Source: Knoellia subterranea KCTC 19937 (GTDB lineage: Bacteria > Actinomycetota > Actinomycetes > Actinomycetales > Dermatophilaceae). From it: a DNA stretch of 64,000 nt. The stretch covers positions 668,110-732,109 of the forward strand of contig NZ_AVPK01000001.1 of the NCBI RefSeq assembly GCF_000768685.1, read 5' to 3'. Below the pieces are notes generated by a model. It did not search any database, was not told where the DNA came from, and saw only the letters and a program-made list of their open reading frames with translations. Below, piece by piece: positions 20,356-29,081 of the stretch. Numbering within the stretch: the stretch's first letter is position 1; each line of letters starts with the position of its first letter. Both the position numbers and the translations under genes were made by a program.

Positions 20356-21642
20356 ATGACGACCACCCTCTCCCCCAGCGCCGCCAAGCGGGTCTTCTTC
20401 ATCCTCTCGACGACCCGCTGGCTGCCGGTCGGCTTCGTCGTCGGGATCTTCACCCTCGTCGCCCGCGAGCGCGGTCTGTCGATCGAGGAGATCACGCTCT
20501 ACATGACGGCGCAGGGGATCATGGTCCTCCTGCTCGAGCTCCCGACGAGTGGCTTCGCCGACGTCCTCGGGCGCAAACCCGTTTTGCTCGTCGCCGGGAT
20601 CGTCAACATCGTCGCAGGTATCGCGTTCCTGTTCGCCCAGTCGTTCTGGACGTTCGCGCTCGCCGCCGGGCTCATGGGTGTGTACCGCGCCCTCGACTCG
20701 GGGCCGCTCGAGGCGTGGTACGTCGACACGATCCACGAGCGAGAGCCCGGTGCCGACGTCCACGGAGCCCTGTCCATCCAGGGCGTGCTCGTCGGCGTGG
20801 GCATGGGCGGTGGCGCACTCATCTCCGGTGGACTCGTCGCCTGGCACCCGTTCAAGGAGTCGAGTGCCCTGCTGCTCCCGATCCAGCTCTTCGTCGCACT
20901 CTGCGTCGTGCACCTCGTCGCGACGCTCGTCCTGCTCCGGGAGCCGCCCCGCTCCGAAGGTCGCTTCGGCCCTCGGCTCATGGGGTCCGTCCGCGAGACT
21001 CCTGTGGTCATCCGCGACGGGCTGGGCCTCCTGCGGACGAATTCTGTGCTTCGCGGGCTCGTCCTCGTCGAGCTCTTCTGGGTGACCGGGATGATGGCCT
21101 ACGAGACGCTCATGCCTCTGCGCCTGGCCGAGCTCCTCGGGTCCGAGGCCAGGGCCGGCGTCTGGATGGGACCCGCGGCGGCGGGCGGTTGGGCCCTGTT
21201 CTCCTTTGGCTCCTGGCTCGGCGGACGGGCCGCGGACTGGTTCGGACTCGTGCGCGCGGCGATCCTCGGACGCGTCCTCAACGGGCTCGGCGTGGTCGTC
21301 ATGGGCCTCACCCTCGGGCCGGCCGCGCTCATGGCTGCCTACCTCTTCACCTACACGATCCACGGAGCGGCGAGCCCGGCCTACATGGGGCTCATGCACC
21401 GCGAGGCGTCGTCGAAGAACCGCGCGACGATCCTGTCGATGGGGTCGCTGGCGATGCAGGGTGGCGGCGCGGTCGTCGGGCCGCTGCTCGGCGTCCTCGC
21501 TGCCCGCACGTCGCTCGGCACTGCGATGGTCGTGGCCGGTGTCGTGAGCACGATCGGGTTCGTCTGCTTCCTGCCGGCGCGGCGCCACCAGCGCGAACTC
21601 GACGCTGCGCAGGCTGCTTCGGAGGCCACAAGCTCGGCCTGA
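20356..21642 (+). CDS. MFS transporter (drug-efflux type)
   Basis: A 428-residue, 12-helix major facilitator. The loop 2-3 signature region reads [19 protein letters not shown], and helices such as [20 protein letters not shown] (an Asp-Ser-Gly-Pro-Leu-Glu-Ala-Trp motif seen in this subfamily) follow. The ATG at 20356 is chosen because the first helix begins at residue 12. No substrate is predictable; the adjacent ArsR-like repressor suggests inducible export. The spacer between the two genes carries no terminator. Confidence 0.85.
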   Translation: MTTTLSPSAAKRVFFILSTTRWLPVGFVVGIFTLVARERGLSIEEITLYMTAQGIMVLLLELPTSGFADVLGRKPVLLVAGIVNIVAGIAFLFAQSFWTFALAAGLMGVYRALDSGPLEAWYVDTIHEREPGADVHGALSIQGVLVGVGMGGGALISGGLVAWHPFKESSALLLPIQLFVALCVVHLVATLVLLREPPRSEGRFGPRLMGSVRETPVVIRDGLGLLRTNSVLRGLVLVELFWVTGMMAYETLMPLRLAELLGSEARAGVWMGPAAAGGWALFSFGSWLGGRAADWFGLVRAAILGRVLNGLGVVVMGLTLGPAALMAAYLFTYTIHGAASPAYMGLMHREASSKNRATILSMGSLAMQGGGAVVGPLLGVLAARTSLGTAMVVAGVVSTIGFVCFLPARRHQRELDAAQAASEATSSA

Positions 21643-21654
21643 GCAACCTGCCTT

Positions 21655-21695
21655 GTGTGCCCCAGCGGTCCGTAAACGGGACCGCTGGGGCACAC
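21655..21695. terminator. Bidirectional terminator with perfect 17-bp stem
   Basis: GTGTGCCCCAGCGGTCC pairs perfectly with GGACCGCTGGGGCACAC around a 7-nt loop, between the convergent MFS and GH13 genes. The outer flank CCTTGTGTG is also the outer arm of the palindromes at 24901 and 63847. Confidence 0.8.
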
Positions 21696-21709
21696 AGGGC
21701 ACAGGGTTG

Positions 21710-24700
21710 CTACTGGCTGGAGACCGTCGTGACGTGGGTCGACGAGTTGTAGTTGAACGTCGTCCGCGCGCCGTCGCTCGGCACCGTGACGGTCATGTTG
21801 GCCCCATTGGCCGCACCGCCGTCGCCGTAGTTCTCGTCCCACGACAGACCGTGCGCGACCTTGAAGGTCCACGTCCCGGCAGGGATCTTCGTCGTCGCCC
21901 AACTGAAGATGCCGTCACCGTCCTTGTCCTGGAGCCAGGGCCGCATGCAGTCCGGCGCGAAGTCGGACGGACAACCCAGCTCGGACTGGAAGGATCCCGG
22001 CACGGTGACGATCGTCGTCTCCTCGTCCGACGTCGCCCAGTGCGTGGTGGGGTCGTAGTAGAACGTCACCGATCCGTCGGTCTCGTAGGAGATGTTCGCG
22101 CCGTCACGCACACCCTTCTCGCCGTAGTTCTCGGTCCACGCCCGGTCGAGCGCCGCCTTGTAGGAGTACGGGCCTGCGGGCAGGTCGAAGGACTTCTTCC
22201 AGATCTTGTCCTTGGCGTCCAGGGCCAGTTGGGCGTTGTCGCACCAGGGCTCCCAGTCGGCGGGGCAGCCCATCTCCGAATTGTGCGTCCCGGCGACGGC
22301 CACCGCACCGGGCTGCGTCTCCGGCGAGTCACCGATCTCGGCCTCAGCGGGCGGCGGGGCGTCGGTCACGACCGAGGCCCACGTGCCATCGGCGGCCACT
22401 CGCCCAGCTGCATCGCGCACGACCGCGCGGTACTCGAGAAGCGAGCCCAACGGCATACCGGCAACGTCGTGGAAGACGCGGAAGGGAGCGTTGTCATCGG
22501 TCCCGATCGTGCGCCACTGCGTCGTCCCGACGGGACGGTAGAGGAACGTCGTCTGCGCGAAGGTGCTCGCCGAGACGTCGGCAGAGACCTCAGCGCGCCC
22601 GGCGACCGTGTTGGCCGCCCCGGTCGACACCGAGACCGTCGGCGCGGCGCCATCCGTGGCGATCGGCTTGTTGGCCCGCCACACGCTCACCGTCAGCGGC
22701 GGCACGGTCACCTTGACCGAGCCGTCGGCCGCGGGCTTGACCGCCGTGTCCGTGCCGGAGACCGGAGTGAACACGGCACCCTTGCCCCGCGTCCACGTCG
22801 GGAACGTCGCGGTCGACGGGGTCGTCGCGTTGTTGGCCGCGACGACGTACTCGACCTTCTGCCCCGCATCGATGCGCGACACCGCGAAGATGCCCGCGTC
22901 CTCGGCCGCGAAGCGCTGGACCTGGGCACCGTCCGCGAGCGCCGGGTGCTTGGCCCGAACGTTCGACAGCGCACGGATGTGCTGGTAGAGCGGGTGATCC
23001 GTCGCGTAGCGATCGCGCGATCCCTCGGGCCCGGCGAGCACGTCCTCACCGTTGTAGATGTCGACCTTGCTCGCGAACATGTCCTCGCGAGCCAGCTGGT
23101 CGCCACCCGTGCCGATGAAGCCCTGCTCGTCGCCGTAGTAGGTCACCGGGTTGCCACGCGTCGCGAACATCAGCGACTCGGCGAACTTCACGCGTGCCAG
23201 GTGCTCCGCCTCGCTGCTCGTCCCCTCCTTGAGGAACATCGCCACGCGACCCATGTCGTGGTTCCCGAGGAACGTGGGCAGCTGGTAGGCGTTGCTGTCG
23301 GCGTCGGTGTACCAGTCGTCCTTGCCGAAGAAGTCCGCGAGCACGTTCGCGGGCTTGCCCTTGGCGAAGTCGACGCCCTGCTGCTGGAACCCGAAGTCGA
23401 GGGTGGCCTGGAGCTTGCCCCTCGTCGTGTACTCCGACATCACCGCCGGGTTGCCGTCGTAGACCTCACCGAACGCGAAGAAGTCGTCGTTCTTCGTGGC
23501 CGCGTGCTCGAGCAGGTCGGGCATGAACTTCTGCCAGAACTCGAGGTTGACGTGCTTGACCGTGTCGATCCGGAAGCCGTCGATGCCGAAGTCGACCCAC
23601 TGCTTGTAGATGTCACCCATCCCGTCGACGACCTCGGGCCGCTCGGTGAAGAGGTCGTCGAGCCCGATGAAGTCGCCGTAGGTCGAGGACTCGCCGGCGA
23701 AGGTCGAGTCTCCGCGGTTGTGATACATCAACGGGTCGTTGAGCCACGCCGGGGTCTTGGCGTCCTCGTCGCCCTCGTGGAAGAACGGCGTGTAGGGGAA
23801 CGACGTGGCCGGGTCCATCTCGGGGAAGGTCGTGTTGACGAAGTCGCGGTCGTCGAAGGTCGCACCCGACGCGTCTTCATAGGGCGAGGACTTCTTCGAC
23901 TTGTAGGTGTAGGTGCCCTCGCGGTAGTCGATGACGTCGGCCGTGTGGTTGGTGATGATGTCGAAGAAGACCTTCATCCCCTTCTTGTGCGCCGCCGCGA
24001 TGAGCGCCTTCATCTCCTCGTTGGTCCCGAGGTGCGGGTCGATCTGGGTGAAGTCCGTGATCCAGTAGCCGTGGTAGCCCGCGCTCTCCTCCCCCGGCTT
24101 GCCCTGCACCGGCTTGTTCTTGAAGCTCGGCGTGAGCCAGATGGCGGTCGTCCCGAGCCCCTTGATGTAGTCGAGTTTCCGCGTCACGCCGGCCAGGTCG
24201 CCACCGTGGTAGAACGCCTTGTCGGTCGGGTCGAACCCGGTCTGGAGGCGCCCGCCGGTCAGTCCGCCGGTGTCGTTGTCGGTGCGTCCGTTGGCGAACC
24301 GGTCGGCCATGAGGAAGTAGAACCGCTCGCGAGTCAGCGGCGAGCGCAGCGAGTCCTTCGCGAGCGGGGCATCGGCCGGCGTGGTCCCGCCCCCGACTCC
24401 CTGGGGCGTGAAGCTCACGAGGTGCGACACGTCGTCATAGGTGAATTCCAGCGTCGCCGGCCCCTCGAGCACGAGCGGGATGTTCGCGCCGTCGAACGCT
24501 CCCCCCGCACCGTAGTTCTCGTCCCACGAGTCGTTGAGCGCCACCTTGAACTCGTAGCTCCCTGCCGGGAGCGAAAAGACCTTCGTGTATGCCGTGGAGT
24601 CGCCGACGCGCGTGAGTTCCGTTGCGCTGCAGTCGGGTTGCCAGTCGGCCGGGCATCCGAGCTCGGACTGGAGCGAGCCGACGAGGGCGACGGACTCGGT

Positions 24701-24796
24701 CTCGGCGGCGGCGGGAGCAACGGCTCCCACGAGGGGAGCTGCGGCGAGAGCGGCAGCTGCGGCGACGGCATACAGGCGTCTGGTGTGTCTCGGCAT
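21710..24796 (-). CDS. Secreted multi-domain GH13 alpha-amylase/pullulanase-type enzyme
   Basis: A 1028-residue exported glycosidase. Residues 1-31 are a signal peptide (RRLYAVAAAAALAAAPLVGA, cleavage near PAAA-E). An X25-type module follows at about 36-135 (SLQSELGCPADWQPDC, SWDENYGAGG). The GH13 barrel runs from about 150 to 700 with IITNHTADVID, nucleophile GFRIDTVKHVN, acid GEVYDG and GNHDMGR. An Ig-like segment lies near 720-815, then two more X25 modules at about 826-920 and 929-1028 (THNSEMGCPADWEPWC; SFQSELGCPSDFAPDC). X25 modules are typical of pullulanases, so starch or pullulan is the likely substrate. GGAGGAG precedes the ATG at good spacing; a LacI-type operator lies upstream. 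Confidence 0.9.
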   Translation of the reverse strand: MPRHTRRLYAVAAAAALAAAPLVGAVAPAAAETESVALVGSLQSELGCPADWQPDCSATELTRVGDSTAYTKVFSLPAGSYEFKVALNDSWDENYGAGGAFDGANIPLVLEGPATLEFTYDDVSHLVSFTPQGVGGGTTPADAPLAKDSLRSPLTRERFYFLMADRFANGRTDNDTGGLTGGRLQTGFDPTDKAFYHGGDLAGVTRKLDYIKGLGTTAIWLTPSFKNKPVQGKPGEESAGYHGYWITDFTQIDPHLGTNEEMKALIAAAHKKGMKVFFDIITNHTADVIDYREGTYTYKSKKSSPYEDASGATFDDRDFVNTTFPEMDPATSFPYTPFFHEGDEDAKTPAWLNDPLMYHNRGDSTFAGESSTYGDFIGLDDLFTERPEVVDGMGDIYKQWVDFGIDGFRIDTVKHVNLEFWQKFMPDLLEHAATKNDDFFAFGEVYDGNPAVMSEYTTRGKLQATLDFGFQQQGVDFAKGKPANVLADFFGKDDWYTDADSNAYQLPTFLGNHDMGRVAMFLKEGTSSEAEHLARVKFAESLMFATRGNPVTYYGDEQGFIGTGGDQLAREDMFASKVDIYNGEDVLAGPEGSRDRYATDHPLYQHIRALSNVRAKHPALADGAQVQRFAAEDAGIFAVSRIDAGQKVEYVVAANNATTPSTATFPTWTRGKGAVFTPVSGTDTAVKPAADGSVKVTVPPLTVSVWRANKPIATDGAAPTVSVSTGAANTVAGRAEVSADVSASTFAQTTFLYRPVGTTQWRTIGTDDNAPFRVFHDVAGMPLGSLLEYRAVVRDAAGRVAADGTWASVVTDAPPPAEAEIGDSPETQPGAVAVAGTHNSEMGCPADWEPWCDNAQLALDAKDKIWKKSFDLPAGPYSYKAALDRAWTENYGEKGVRDGANISYETDGSVTFYYDPTTHWATSDEETTIVTVPGSFQSELGCPSDFAPDCMRPWLQDKDGDGIFSWATTKIPAGTWTFKVAHGLSWDENYGDGGAANGANMTVTVPSDGARTTFNYNSSTHVTTVSSQ

Positions 24797-24870
24797 CGTT
24801 GCTCCTCCAGAAACGCCGCGGCACCCCCGTTGGCACCCCGGCTGCTCGATCTGCCGAGGGACGCTACTGG

Positions 24871-24884
24871 TGTAAACGTTTTCA
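24871..24884. promoter_or_regulatory. LacI/cre-type operator upstream of the GH13 gene
   Basis: TGTAAACGTTTTCA, read on the minus strand as TGAAAACGTTTACA, matches the cre-like/LacI-family operator pattern with central CG. It lies 75 bp upstream of the amylase start, where a maltose- or glucose-responsive LacI regulator would act. No LacI gene is in the window. Confidence 0.65.
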
Positions 24885-24900
24885 TTCAACCCCCACACCG

Positions 24901-24950
24901 GCCTTGTGTGTATGAGGCCACGCTCCAGCGTGGGCTCATACACACAAGGC
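24901..24950. repeat. 50-bp palindromic repeat, copy 1
   Basis: GCCTTGTGTGTATGAG, an inner CACGCT/AGCGTG stem and the complementary CTCATACACACAAGGC make a near-perfect palindrome. It shares 42 of 50 positions with 63847-63896. It sits between two divergent genes and 3 bp before the LmeA-like start, so it is not a terminator of either neighbour. Confidence 0.8.
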
Positions 24951-24953
24951 AGG

Positions 24954-25625
24954 ATGGGGCGGGTGAAGCAGTTCGTGCTCGGAGCCGTCACCGCCCTCGT
25001 CGCGCTCGTGGTTGCCCTGCTCTTCCTGGTGTGGTCCGTCGGGAGCCCCGGCAGCGGCTCTGACCGACCCGTCCCCGCAGCAAGCCCCACGGCCTCGGCG
25101 AGCGCGCCGACCGACCTGGCCCGGGGCGAGACGTGGCTCGGCGACGTGAACCTCACGAGCAACCAGGTCGTCACCGGCGACGGTGGACTCGAGGACGTCA
25201 CGGCGGTCGGGTCGGGCGTCACGCTCACCGGCGACGGGTTGCGCGCCGCCCGACTCGACCTCGACGCCGTCATCCCGTTTGCGACGGCGGCCGAGCAGAT
25301 CGGCGGTGGCGTCACCCTGCGCGCCGCTCCGAACGGCCGGGCTGGACTGACACGCCGGGTGAGTGTCCTCGGGCAGGACGTCGAGGTCCGCGCGACGGGC
25401 CGCGTGAGCGCCGAGGCCGGCCAACTCCTCATCGAGCCGGAGACGATTGATCTCGACGGACCGGACTGGTTCGACAGCGCCGCGTCGGCCATCGTCCGTC
25501 AACTCGTGACGATCCGCCACACTGTCGAGGGCGTCCCGGCAGGAATGGCCCTGACGTCAGTTTCGGTGCAGGACAACGGTTTTCGCGCTCATCTGCGCGG
25601 CGAGAACGTCGCCATCACTCGCTGA
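24954..25625 (+). CDS. LmeA-like (DUF2993) membrane-anchored protein
   Basis: A 223-residue protein with one N-terminal membrane helix (FVLGAVTALVALVVALLFLV) and a Ser/Pro-rich linker, then a DUF2993 lipid-binding type domain: GVTLTGDGLRAARLDLDAVI, VSVLGQDVEVRATGRVSAEA, and VPAGMALTSVSVQDNGFRAH. Mycobacterial LmeA acts in lipomannan maturation at the cell envelope; that role here is only inferred. ATG 24954 and GTG 24963 are both possible starts. Its 3' end overlaps the convergent truA by 11 bp. Confidence 0.75.
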   Translation: MGRVKQFVLGAVTALVALVVALLFLVWSVGSPGSGSDRPVPAASPTASASAPTDLARGETWLGDVNLTSNQVVTGDGGLEDVTAVGSGVTLTGDGLRAARLDLDAVIPFATAAEQIGGGVTLRAAPNGRAGLTRRVSVLGQDVEVRATGRVSAEAGQLLIEPETIDLDGPDWFDSAASAIVRQLVTIRHTVEGVPAGMALTSVSVQDNGFRAHLRGENVAITR

Positions 25626-26460
25626 GTGATCGGGTGGCACGTGCCTCCTCGGCGCGCGCCGCGAGGTCGGCGTCGGCCGGATAAGTGACCTCCTCGAGCG
25701 AGAGCCCGTGCGCAGGCATGACCTTGACGCGCGGATCCCGTTGCCGAGCGACCAGCACCGACCGCGGGAAGTCGACCTCAGCCCTCCCCTGCCCCACGGG
25801 CACGACCGAACCCACGAGGGCGCGAACCATGCTGTGGCAGAACGCATCCGCGACAACAGTCGCCGCCAGCACACCGTCATCGCTCCGTGTCCACGAGTAG
25901 TCCAGGAGCGTCCGCACCGTCGTCGCCCCCTCCCGCTTCTTGCAGAAGGCCGCAAAGTCGTTGAGCCCCAACAGATTTCGCGCCGCGGCGTCCATCGCGG
26001 CGACGTCCAGAGCCTCCTTGACGACGATCGTGTCGCGTCGCCGCAACGGGTCGACAGTCCCCGGGCGGTCACAGATCCGATAGAGGTAGCGACGCTGGAG
26101 CGCCGAGAACCGCGCGTCGAACCCCTCAGGTGCCCGCCGCACCGACCGCACGACGATGTCGCCGGGGAGTATGCCGGCCAGCCGGGTTCGCGCCGCCTCC
26201 TCCGGTGAGCGGTCCGACCGACCGGGCACCCGGGCATACAGGTCGGCATCGATGTCTGCGTGGGCAACCTGACCGCGGGCGTGGACGCCGGCGTCGGTGC
26301 GCCCGGCAACGGTGAGCCGCACCGGTTCCGGCGCACGCAGCAGCGTGGTGAGCGCGGCCGACAACTCGCCCTCGACCGTGCGCCGCCCCGGCTGCGCCGC
26401 CCAGCCCGAGAAGTCCGTCCCGTCGTAGGCGAGGTCGATCCGCACCCGCAACACCGTCAT
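25615..26460 (-). CDS. truA: tRNA pseudouridine(38-40) synthase
   Basis: Modifies uridines 38-40 in the anticodon arm. 281 residues from the ATG at 26460. Start RVRIDLAYDGTDFSGWAAQP, catalytic loop VAGRTDAGVHARGQVAH (Asp), FDARFSALQRRYLYRI and HSMVRALVGSVVPVG are diagnostic. In actinobacteria truA usually lies directly after rplQ; here about 2.7 kb with a peptidase gene, an MFS gene and repeats separates them. Confidence 0.94.
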   Translation of the reverse strand: MTVLRVRIDLAYDGTDFSGWAAQPGRRTVEGELSAALTTLLRAPEPVRLTVAGRTDAGVHARGQVAHADIDADLYARVPGRSDRSPEEAARTRLAGILPGDIVVRSVRRAPEGFDARFSALQRRYLYRICDRPGTVDPLRRRDTIVVKEALDVAAMDAAARNLLGLNDFAAFCKKREGATTVRTLLDYSWTRSDDGVLAATVVADAFCHSMVRALVGSVVPVGQGRAEVDFPRSVLVARQRDPRVKVMPAHGLSLEEVTYPADADLAARAEEARATRSLSE

Positions 26461-26516
26461 GAGATGGCAGCCTAGGACACCCACGGACGGCGACCACGCG
26501 GCATACGCTGCGGTTC

Positions 26517-27782
26517 GTGAACCTGCGCTCCTCCCGAGCCGCCATCGGTGCGGCGTTCCTCGTCCAGGGTCTGCTCTTCATCTCGCTCACGACGCGGATG
26601 CCGGTCATCGCCGACCTGTTCGACCTCGGCGAACTCGCCCTCTCCGGACTCATGCTCATGATGGTGCTGCTCGCCGGCGTCGGATCGGTCGCCGCGGAAT
26701 CCTGGGCACGCCGACTCGGTTCGGCCCACGCGCTGCGCGCCGCCCTCGTCCTCCTCGCCACCGGCTTCGCCGTCATGGGCTGGTCGGTTCGCGAAACCGG
26801 CACCTTCGGTCTCTTCGTCGTCGGCCTCGCCCTCTATGGCCTCGCTCTCGGCGCCGTCGATGCGACCACCAACATGCAGGCCGTCGCCCTCGAGCACCGG
26901 CTCGCCCGTCCGGTCCTGCCGAGCTTCCACGCCTGGTGGACCCTGGGTGGCATCCTCGCCACCCTGTTCACGCTCGGCCTCGGCGACCGGTTGGGGTCCG
27001 GACCGTGGGGAGCCTGGCTGCTGGCTGTCCCCGTGGTGGCGGCCGCCTCTGGTCCCCTGCTCGCACAGGAGCCCCCGGACGCCGCCGCGAACGACACGTC
27101 CACCGAGTCGCTCGGAATCCCTTGGCGCGCCATCGTTTTCGTCGGTCTCGCGCTGATCGTCTTCTACATGGTCGACACCGCGACGACGGCGTGGGGGCCG
27201 CTCTACCTGTCGAGCGACACGGTGTTCGCCGAGCCCGCCCACGACGCCTCCCTCTTCGCCCTGGCCTCGCTCCCCTACCTGATCGCGACGCTCGCTGCAC
27301 GTCTCGTCGGCGACAGGAGCACGGCCAGGTTCGGGGCACGGAGCATGGTCCGCGCGGGTGCGGTGGTCGCCTTCGTGGGTCTGGTCGCGGTCGTCTTCGC
27401 ACCCACGTGGCCGGTCGCCGTCATTGGCTTCTTCGTCGTCGGACTCGGCATGGCCGTCGTCGCACCACTGTCCTTCTCCGCAGCGGCCCGCCTCGCGGGT
27501 GACGAATCCAATCCGCTGCTGCGCCGCCGCCGGGTCGATGCGGCCATCGCCCGCTTCAACCAGTTCAATTACGTCGGGGCACTTCTCGGTGCTGTCCTCA
27601 CCGGAGCGATCGGGGCGGGCAACCTGCGGATCGGGTATGCCGTCCCCATGGTTCTCGTCCTCGCTCTCGTTCCGCTGGCCCGCCACTTCTCGGGTGCGCC
27701 GGGCGCTCCCGAGGACACTGTGGCTCACGAGGTCCCGGTCGCCCCCGAGAACTCGCTGGCGACCGGCGAGGCGGCTACCTAG
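26517..27782 (+). CDS. MFS transporter
   Basis: A 421-residue, 12-helix transporter starting from GTG at 26517. Early text SRAAIGAAFLVQGLLFISLT places helix 1 at the N-terminus, and the loop 2-3 region has AESWARRLGSAHALRAALVL in place of the classic GxxxDRxGRR. The pair PSFHAWWTLGGILATLFTLG near helix 5 is typical of the YbjJ-like branch (FHAxWSxGG). Substrate unknown. It is divergent from truA with a 56-bp spacer. Confidence 0.85.
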   Translation: MNLRSSRAAIGAAFLVQGLLFISLTTRMPVIADLFDLGELALSGLMLMMVLLAGVGSVAAESWARRLGSAHALRAALVLLATGFAVMGWSVRETGTFGLFVVGLALYGLALGAVDATTNMQAVALEHRLARPVLPSFHAWWTLGGILATLFTLGLGDRLGSGPWGAWLLAVPVVAAASGPLLAQEPPDAAANDTSTESLGIPWRAIVFVGLALIVFYMVDTATTAWGPLYLSSDTVFAEPAHDASLFALASLPYLIATLAARLVGDRSTARFGARSMVRAGAVVAFVGLVAVVFAPTWPVAVIGFFVVGLGMAVVAPLSFSAAARLAGDESNPLLRRRRVDAAIARFNQFNYVGALLGAVLTGAIGAGNLRIGYAVPMVLVLALVPLARHFSGAPGAPEDTVAHEVPVAPENSLATGEAAT

Positions 27783-27792
27783 TCTCGACGGC

Positions 27793-27873
27793 ATGGACCG
27801 CCCTGCCCTGAGCGCCGCCCTCGCCAACCGTGATGTCGTCCTGCGTGCCGGAGGCACCACGGACCTCGGCTGA
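27793..27873 (+). pseudogene. Possible remnant of a homocysteine S-methyltransferase N-terminus
   Basis: A 26-codon open frame (DRPALSAALANRDVVLRAGG then TTDLG and TGA) resembles the start of MmuM-type homocysteine methyltransferases, which have an LxxALxxRDVVLDGGxxTxLE pattern. Nothing of the remaining enzyme follows; instead a dispersed repeat begins 18 bp downstream. I read it as a decayed 5' fragment; it could also be a chance match. Confidence 0.35.
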
Positions 27874-27890
27874 GCCCGAGCCCTGAGCAC

Positions 27891-27974
27891 GGAACCGGCT
27901 CGCGAGCCCCTCCTAGACTCCCGAGCCGCATTGATCAGGCTCGAGAGGCGACATCCGGCTCCCGAGCCGCGTTC
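27891..27974. repeat. GGCTCGCGAGCC dispersed repeat, copy A
   Basis: About 84 bp with GAACCGGCTCGCGAGCC at the left, CCCGAGCCGCATTGATCAGG in the middle and CCGGCTCCCGAGCCGCG at the right. It aligns over its whole length with copies at 28961 and 43354 and lies upstream of the M23 peptidase gene. This copy is the most degenerate: one palindrome has lost its central CG. Confidence 0.8.
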
Positions 27975-28093
27975 CGGAGCTCCCACATGGGGAGTTCTCC
28001 CCCACTCCTCCGATTGCGAGCCCTCCCTCCCTGCGCCAGCCTTGAAAGGCGCGCCGGCGACCGGCCGGTGGCACACACGAGGGGTGGACAAGC
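27975..28093 (+). promoter_or_regulatory. Upstream region of the M23 peptidase gene
   Basis: A 119-bp spacer between repeat A and the peptidase start. It contains CCCACATGGGG-like and GGGGAG/CTCCCC short inverted repeats near 27985-28010 and a GGGGTGGA stretch 5 bp before the ATG that may serve as ribosome binding site. I see no clear -10/-35 pair. Confidence 0.35.
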
Positions 28094-28960
28094 ATGAAGC
28101 ACATCTCGACCCGACTCCTGGCGGGCCTCGCGCTCGTGGTGGGTTATGTCTTTGCCGGGGCGCCCTCGGCGCACGCGGCCATCAACCACGAGGTCCCGTT
28201 CCCGTGCGGTCAGACCTGGTCCGGCCAGACCCGCACGAACCACAGTCCGCAGCGGGCCATCGACTTTAACCGGACCAACGACACCGGGGACGCCGTCGCT
28301 GCCAGCGCCGCCGGCACGGTCGTGCACCGCGGCTCCATGGCAGGAACGTCCTACGGCAACCTCGTCGTCATCCGACACTCCGACGGCACCGCGACCTACT
28401 ACGCGCACCTGAGCGGCTTCAACGTGAGCAACGGCCAGTCGGTCAGCCAGGGACAGGTCATCGGCTACGTCGGTGGGACCGGCTTCCCCAAGACACCGGG
28501 AGGCTTCGGCGCCCACCTGCACTACGAACAGCGGACGTCGTTCGGCGGATCCGCCGTCTCCATCAGGTTCGACGGGGTCACCGCCCGCTACTACGGCACG
28601 AAGAACTACACGAGCAGCAACCGCTGCGGCGGAGCAAGCAACCCCTACACCCCGGCCAAGGTCTGCGGCTCCGGCTACGCGGTCATCGACTCGGCAGCGA
28701 TCGGCACCAAGGGCAGGACCTACCTGCTCTACAACTCGGGCAACGGCAACAACTGCGTCGTCACCCTGAAGTCGAGCGGATTCACGGCCAGCTCGATGAC
28801 GGCCTTCCTCGAGGTGCAAGGACAGTCGCGGGTCACCGACTCGGGGAGCTACACGTATTACGCCGGCCCGGTCCGCAAGGCCGCACCCGGGACCTGCGTG
28901 AAGTGGGGCGGCGCGATCACCGGCACCGGCTACACCAGTCCGTTCGAGCACTGCGGCTGA
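28094..28960 (+). CDS. Secreted M23 (LytM-type) peptidase
   Basis: A 288-residue exported protein. The signal peptide (LLAGLALVVGYVFAGAPSAH, cleavage near AHA-A) precedes an M23 domain with zinc ligands in NHSPQRAIDFN (His, Asp) and GAHLHYEQR (HxH), plus AAGTVVHRG and YGNLVVIRH. A C-terminal 100-residue Cys-containing domain (RCGG, KVCGSGYAVIDSA, NNCVVTL, TCVKWGG, EHCG) of unknown fold follows, likely disulfide-bonded. It should cut peptidoglycan crosslinks or peptide bonds outside the cell. The gene is bracketed by copies A and B of a dispersed repeat; copy B starts on the base after its stop codon. Confidence 0.87.
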   Translation: MKHISTRLLAGLALVVGYVFAGAPSAHAAINHEVPFPCGQTWSGQTRTNHSPQRAIDFNRTNDTGDAVAASAAGTVVHRGSMAGTSYGNLVVIRHSDGTATYYAHLSGFNVSNGQSVSQGQVIGYVGGTGFPKTPGGFGAHLHYEQRTSFGGSAVSIRFDGVTARYYGTKNYTSSNRCGGASNPYTPAKVCGSGYAVIDSAAIGTKGRTYLLYNSGNGNNCVVTLKSSGFTASSMTAFLEVQGQSRVTDSGSYTYYAGPVRKAAPGTCVKWGGAITGTGYTSPFEHCG

Positions 28961-29046
28961 GAACCGGCTCGCGAGCCGACTCTCGCGTCCCGAGCCGCAT
29001 CGATGAGGCTCACGAGGAGGCACCCGGCTCGCGAGCCGGGTCTCTG
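28961..29046. repeat. GGCTCGCGAGCC dispersed repeat, copy B
   Basis: Starts directly after the peptidase stop codon with GAACCGGCTCGCGAGCCG, continues with CCCGAGCCGCATCGATGAGG and closes with CCCGGCTCGCGAGCCGGG. Both outer palindromes are perfect here, so the element can fold into two hairpins and may serve as terminator for the peptidase. Confidence 0.85.
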
Positions 29047-29081
29047 AGCAACAGGCACGCGGACGGCATACACAAAAGCAA

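Noticed and set aside
21653..25063. An 1136-codon plus-strand open frame opposite the GH13 gene
   Set aside because: Composition is the mirror of the amylase gene (Arg/Val/Asp-rich repeats) and no start or family motif is present; the minus strand gives a full signal peptide, catalytic motifs and X25 modules.
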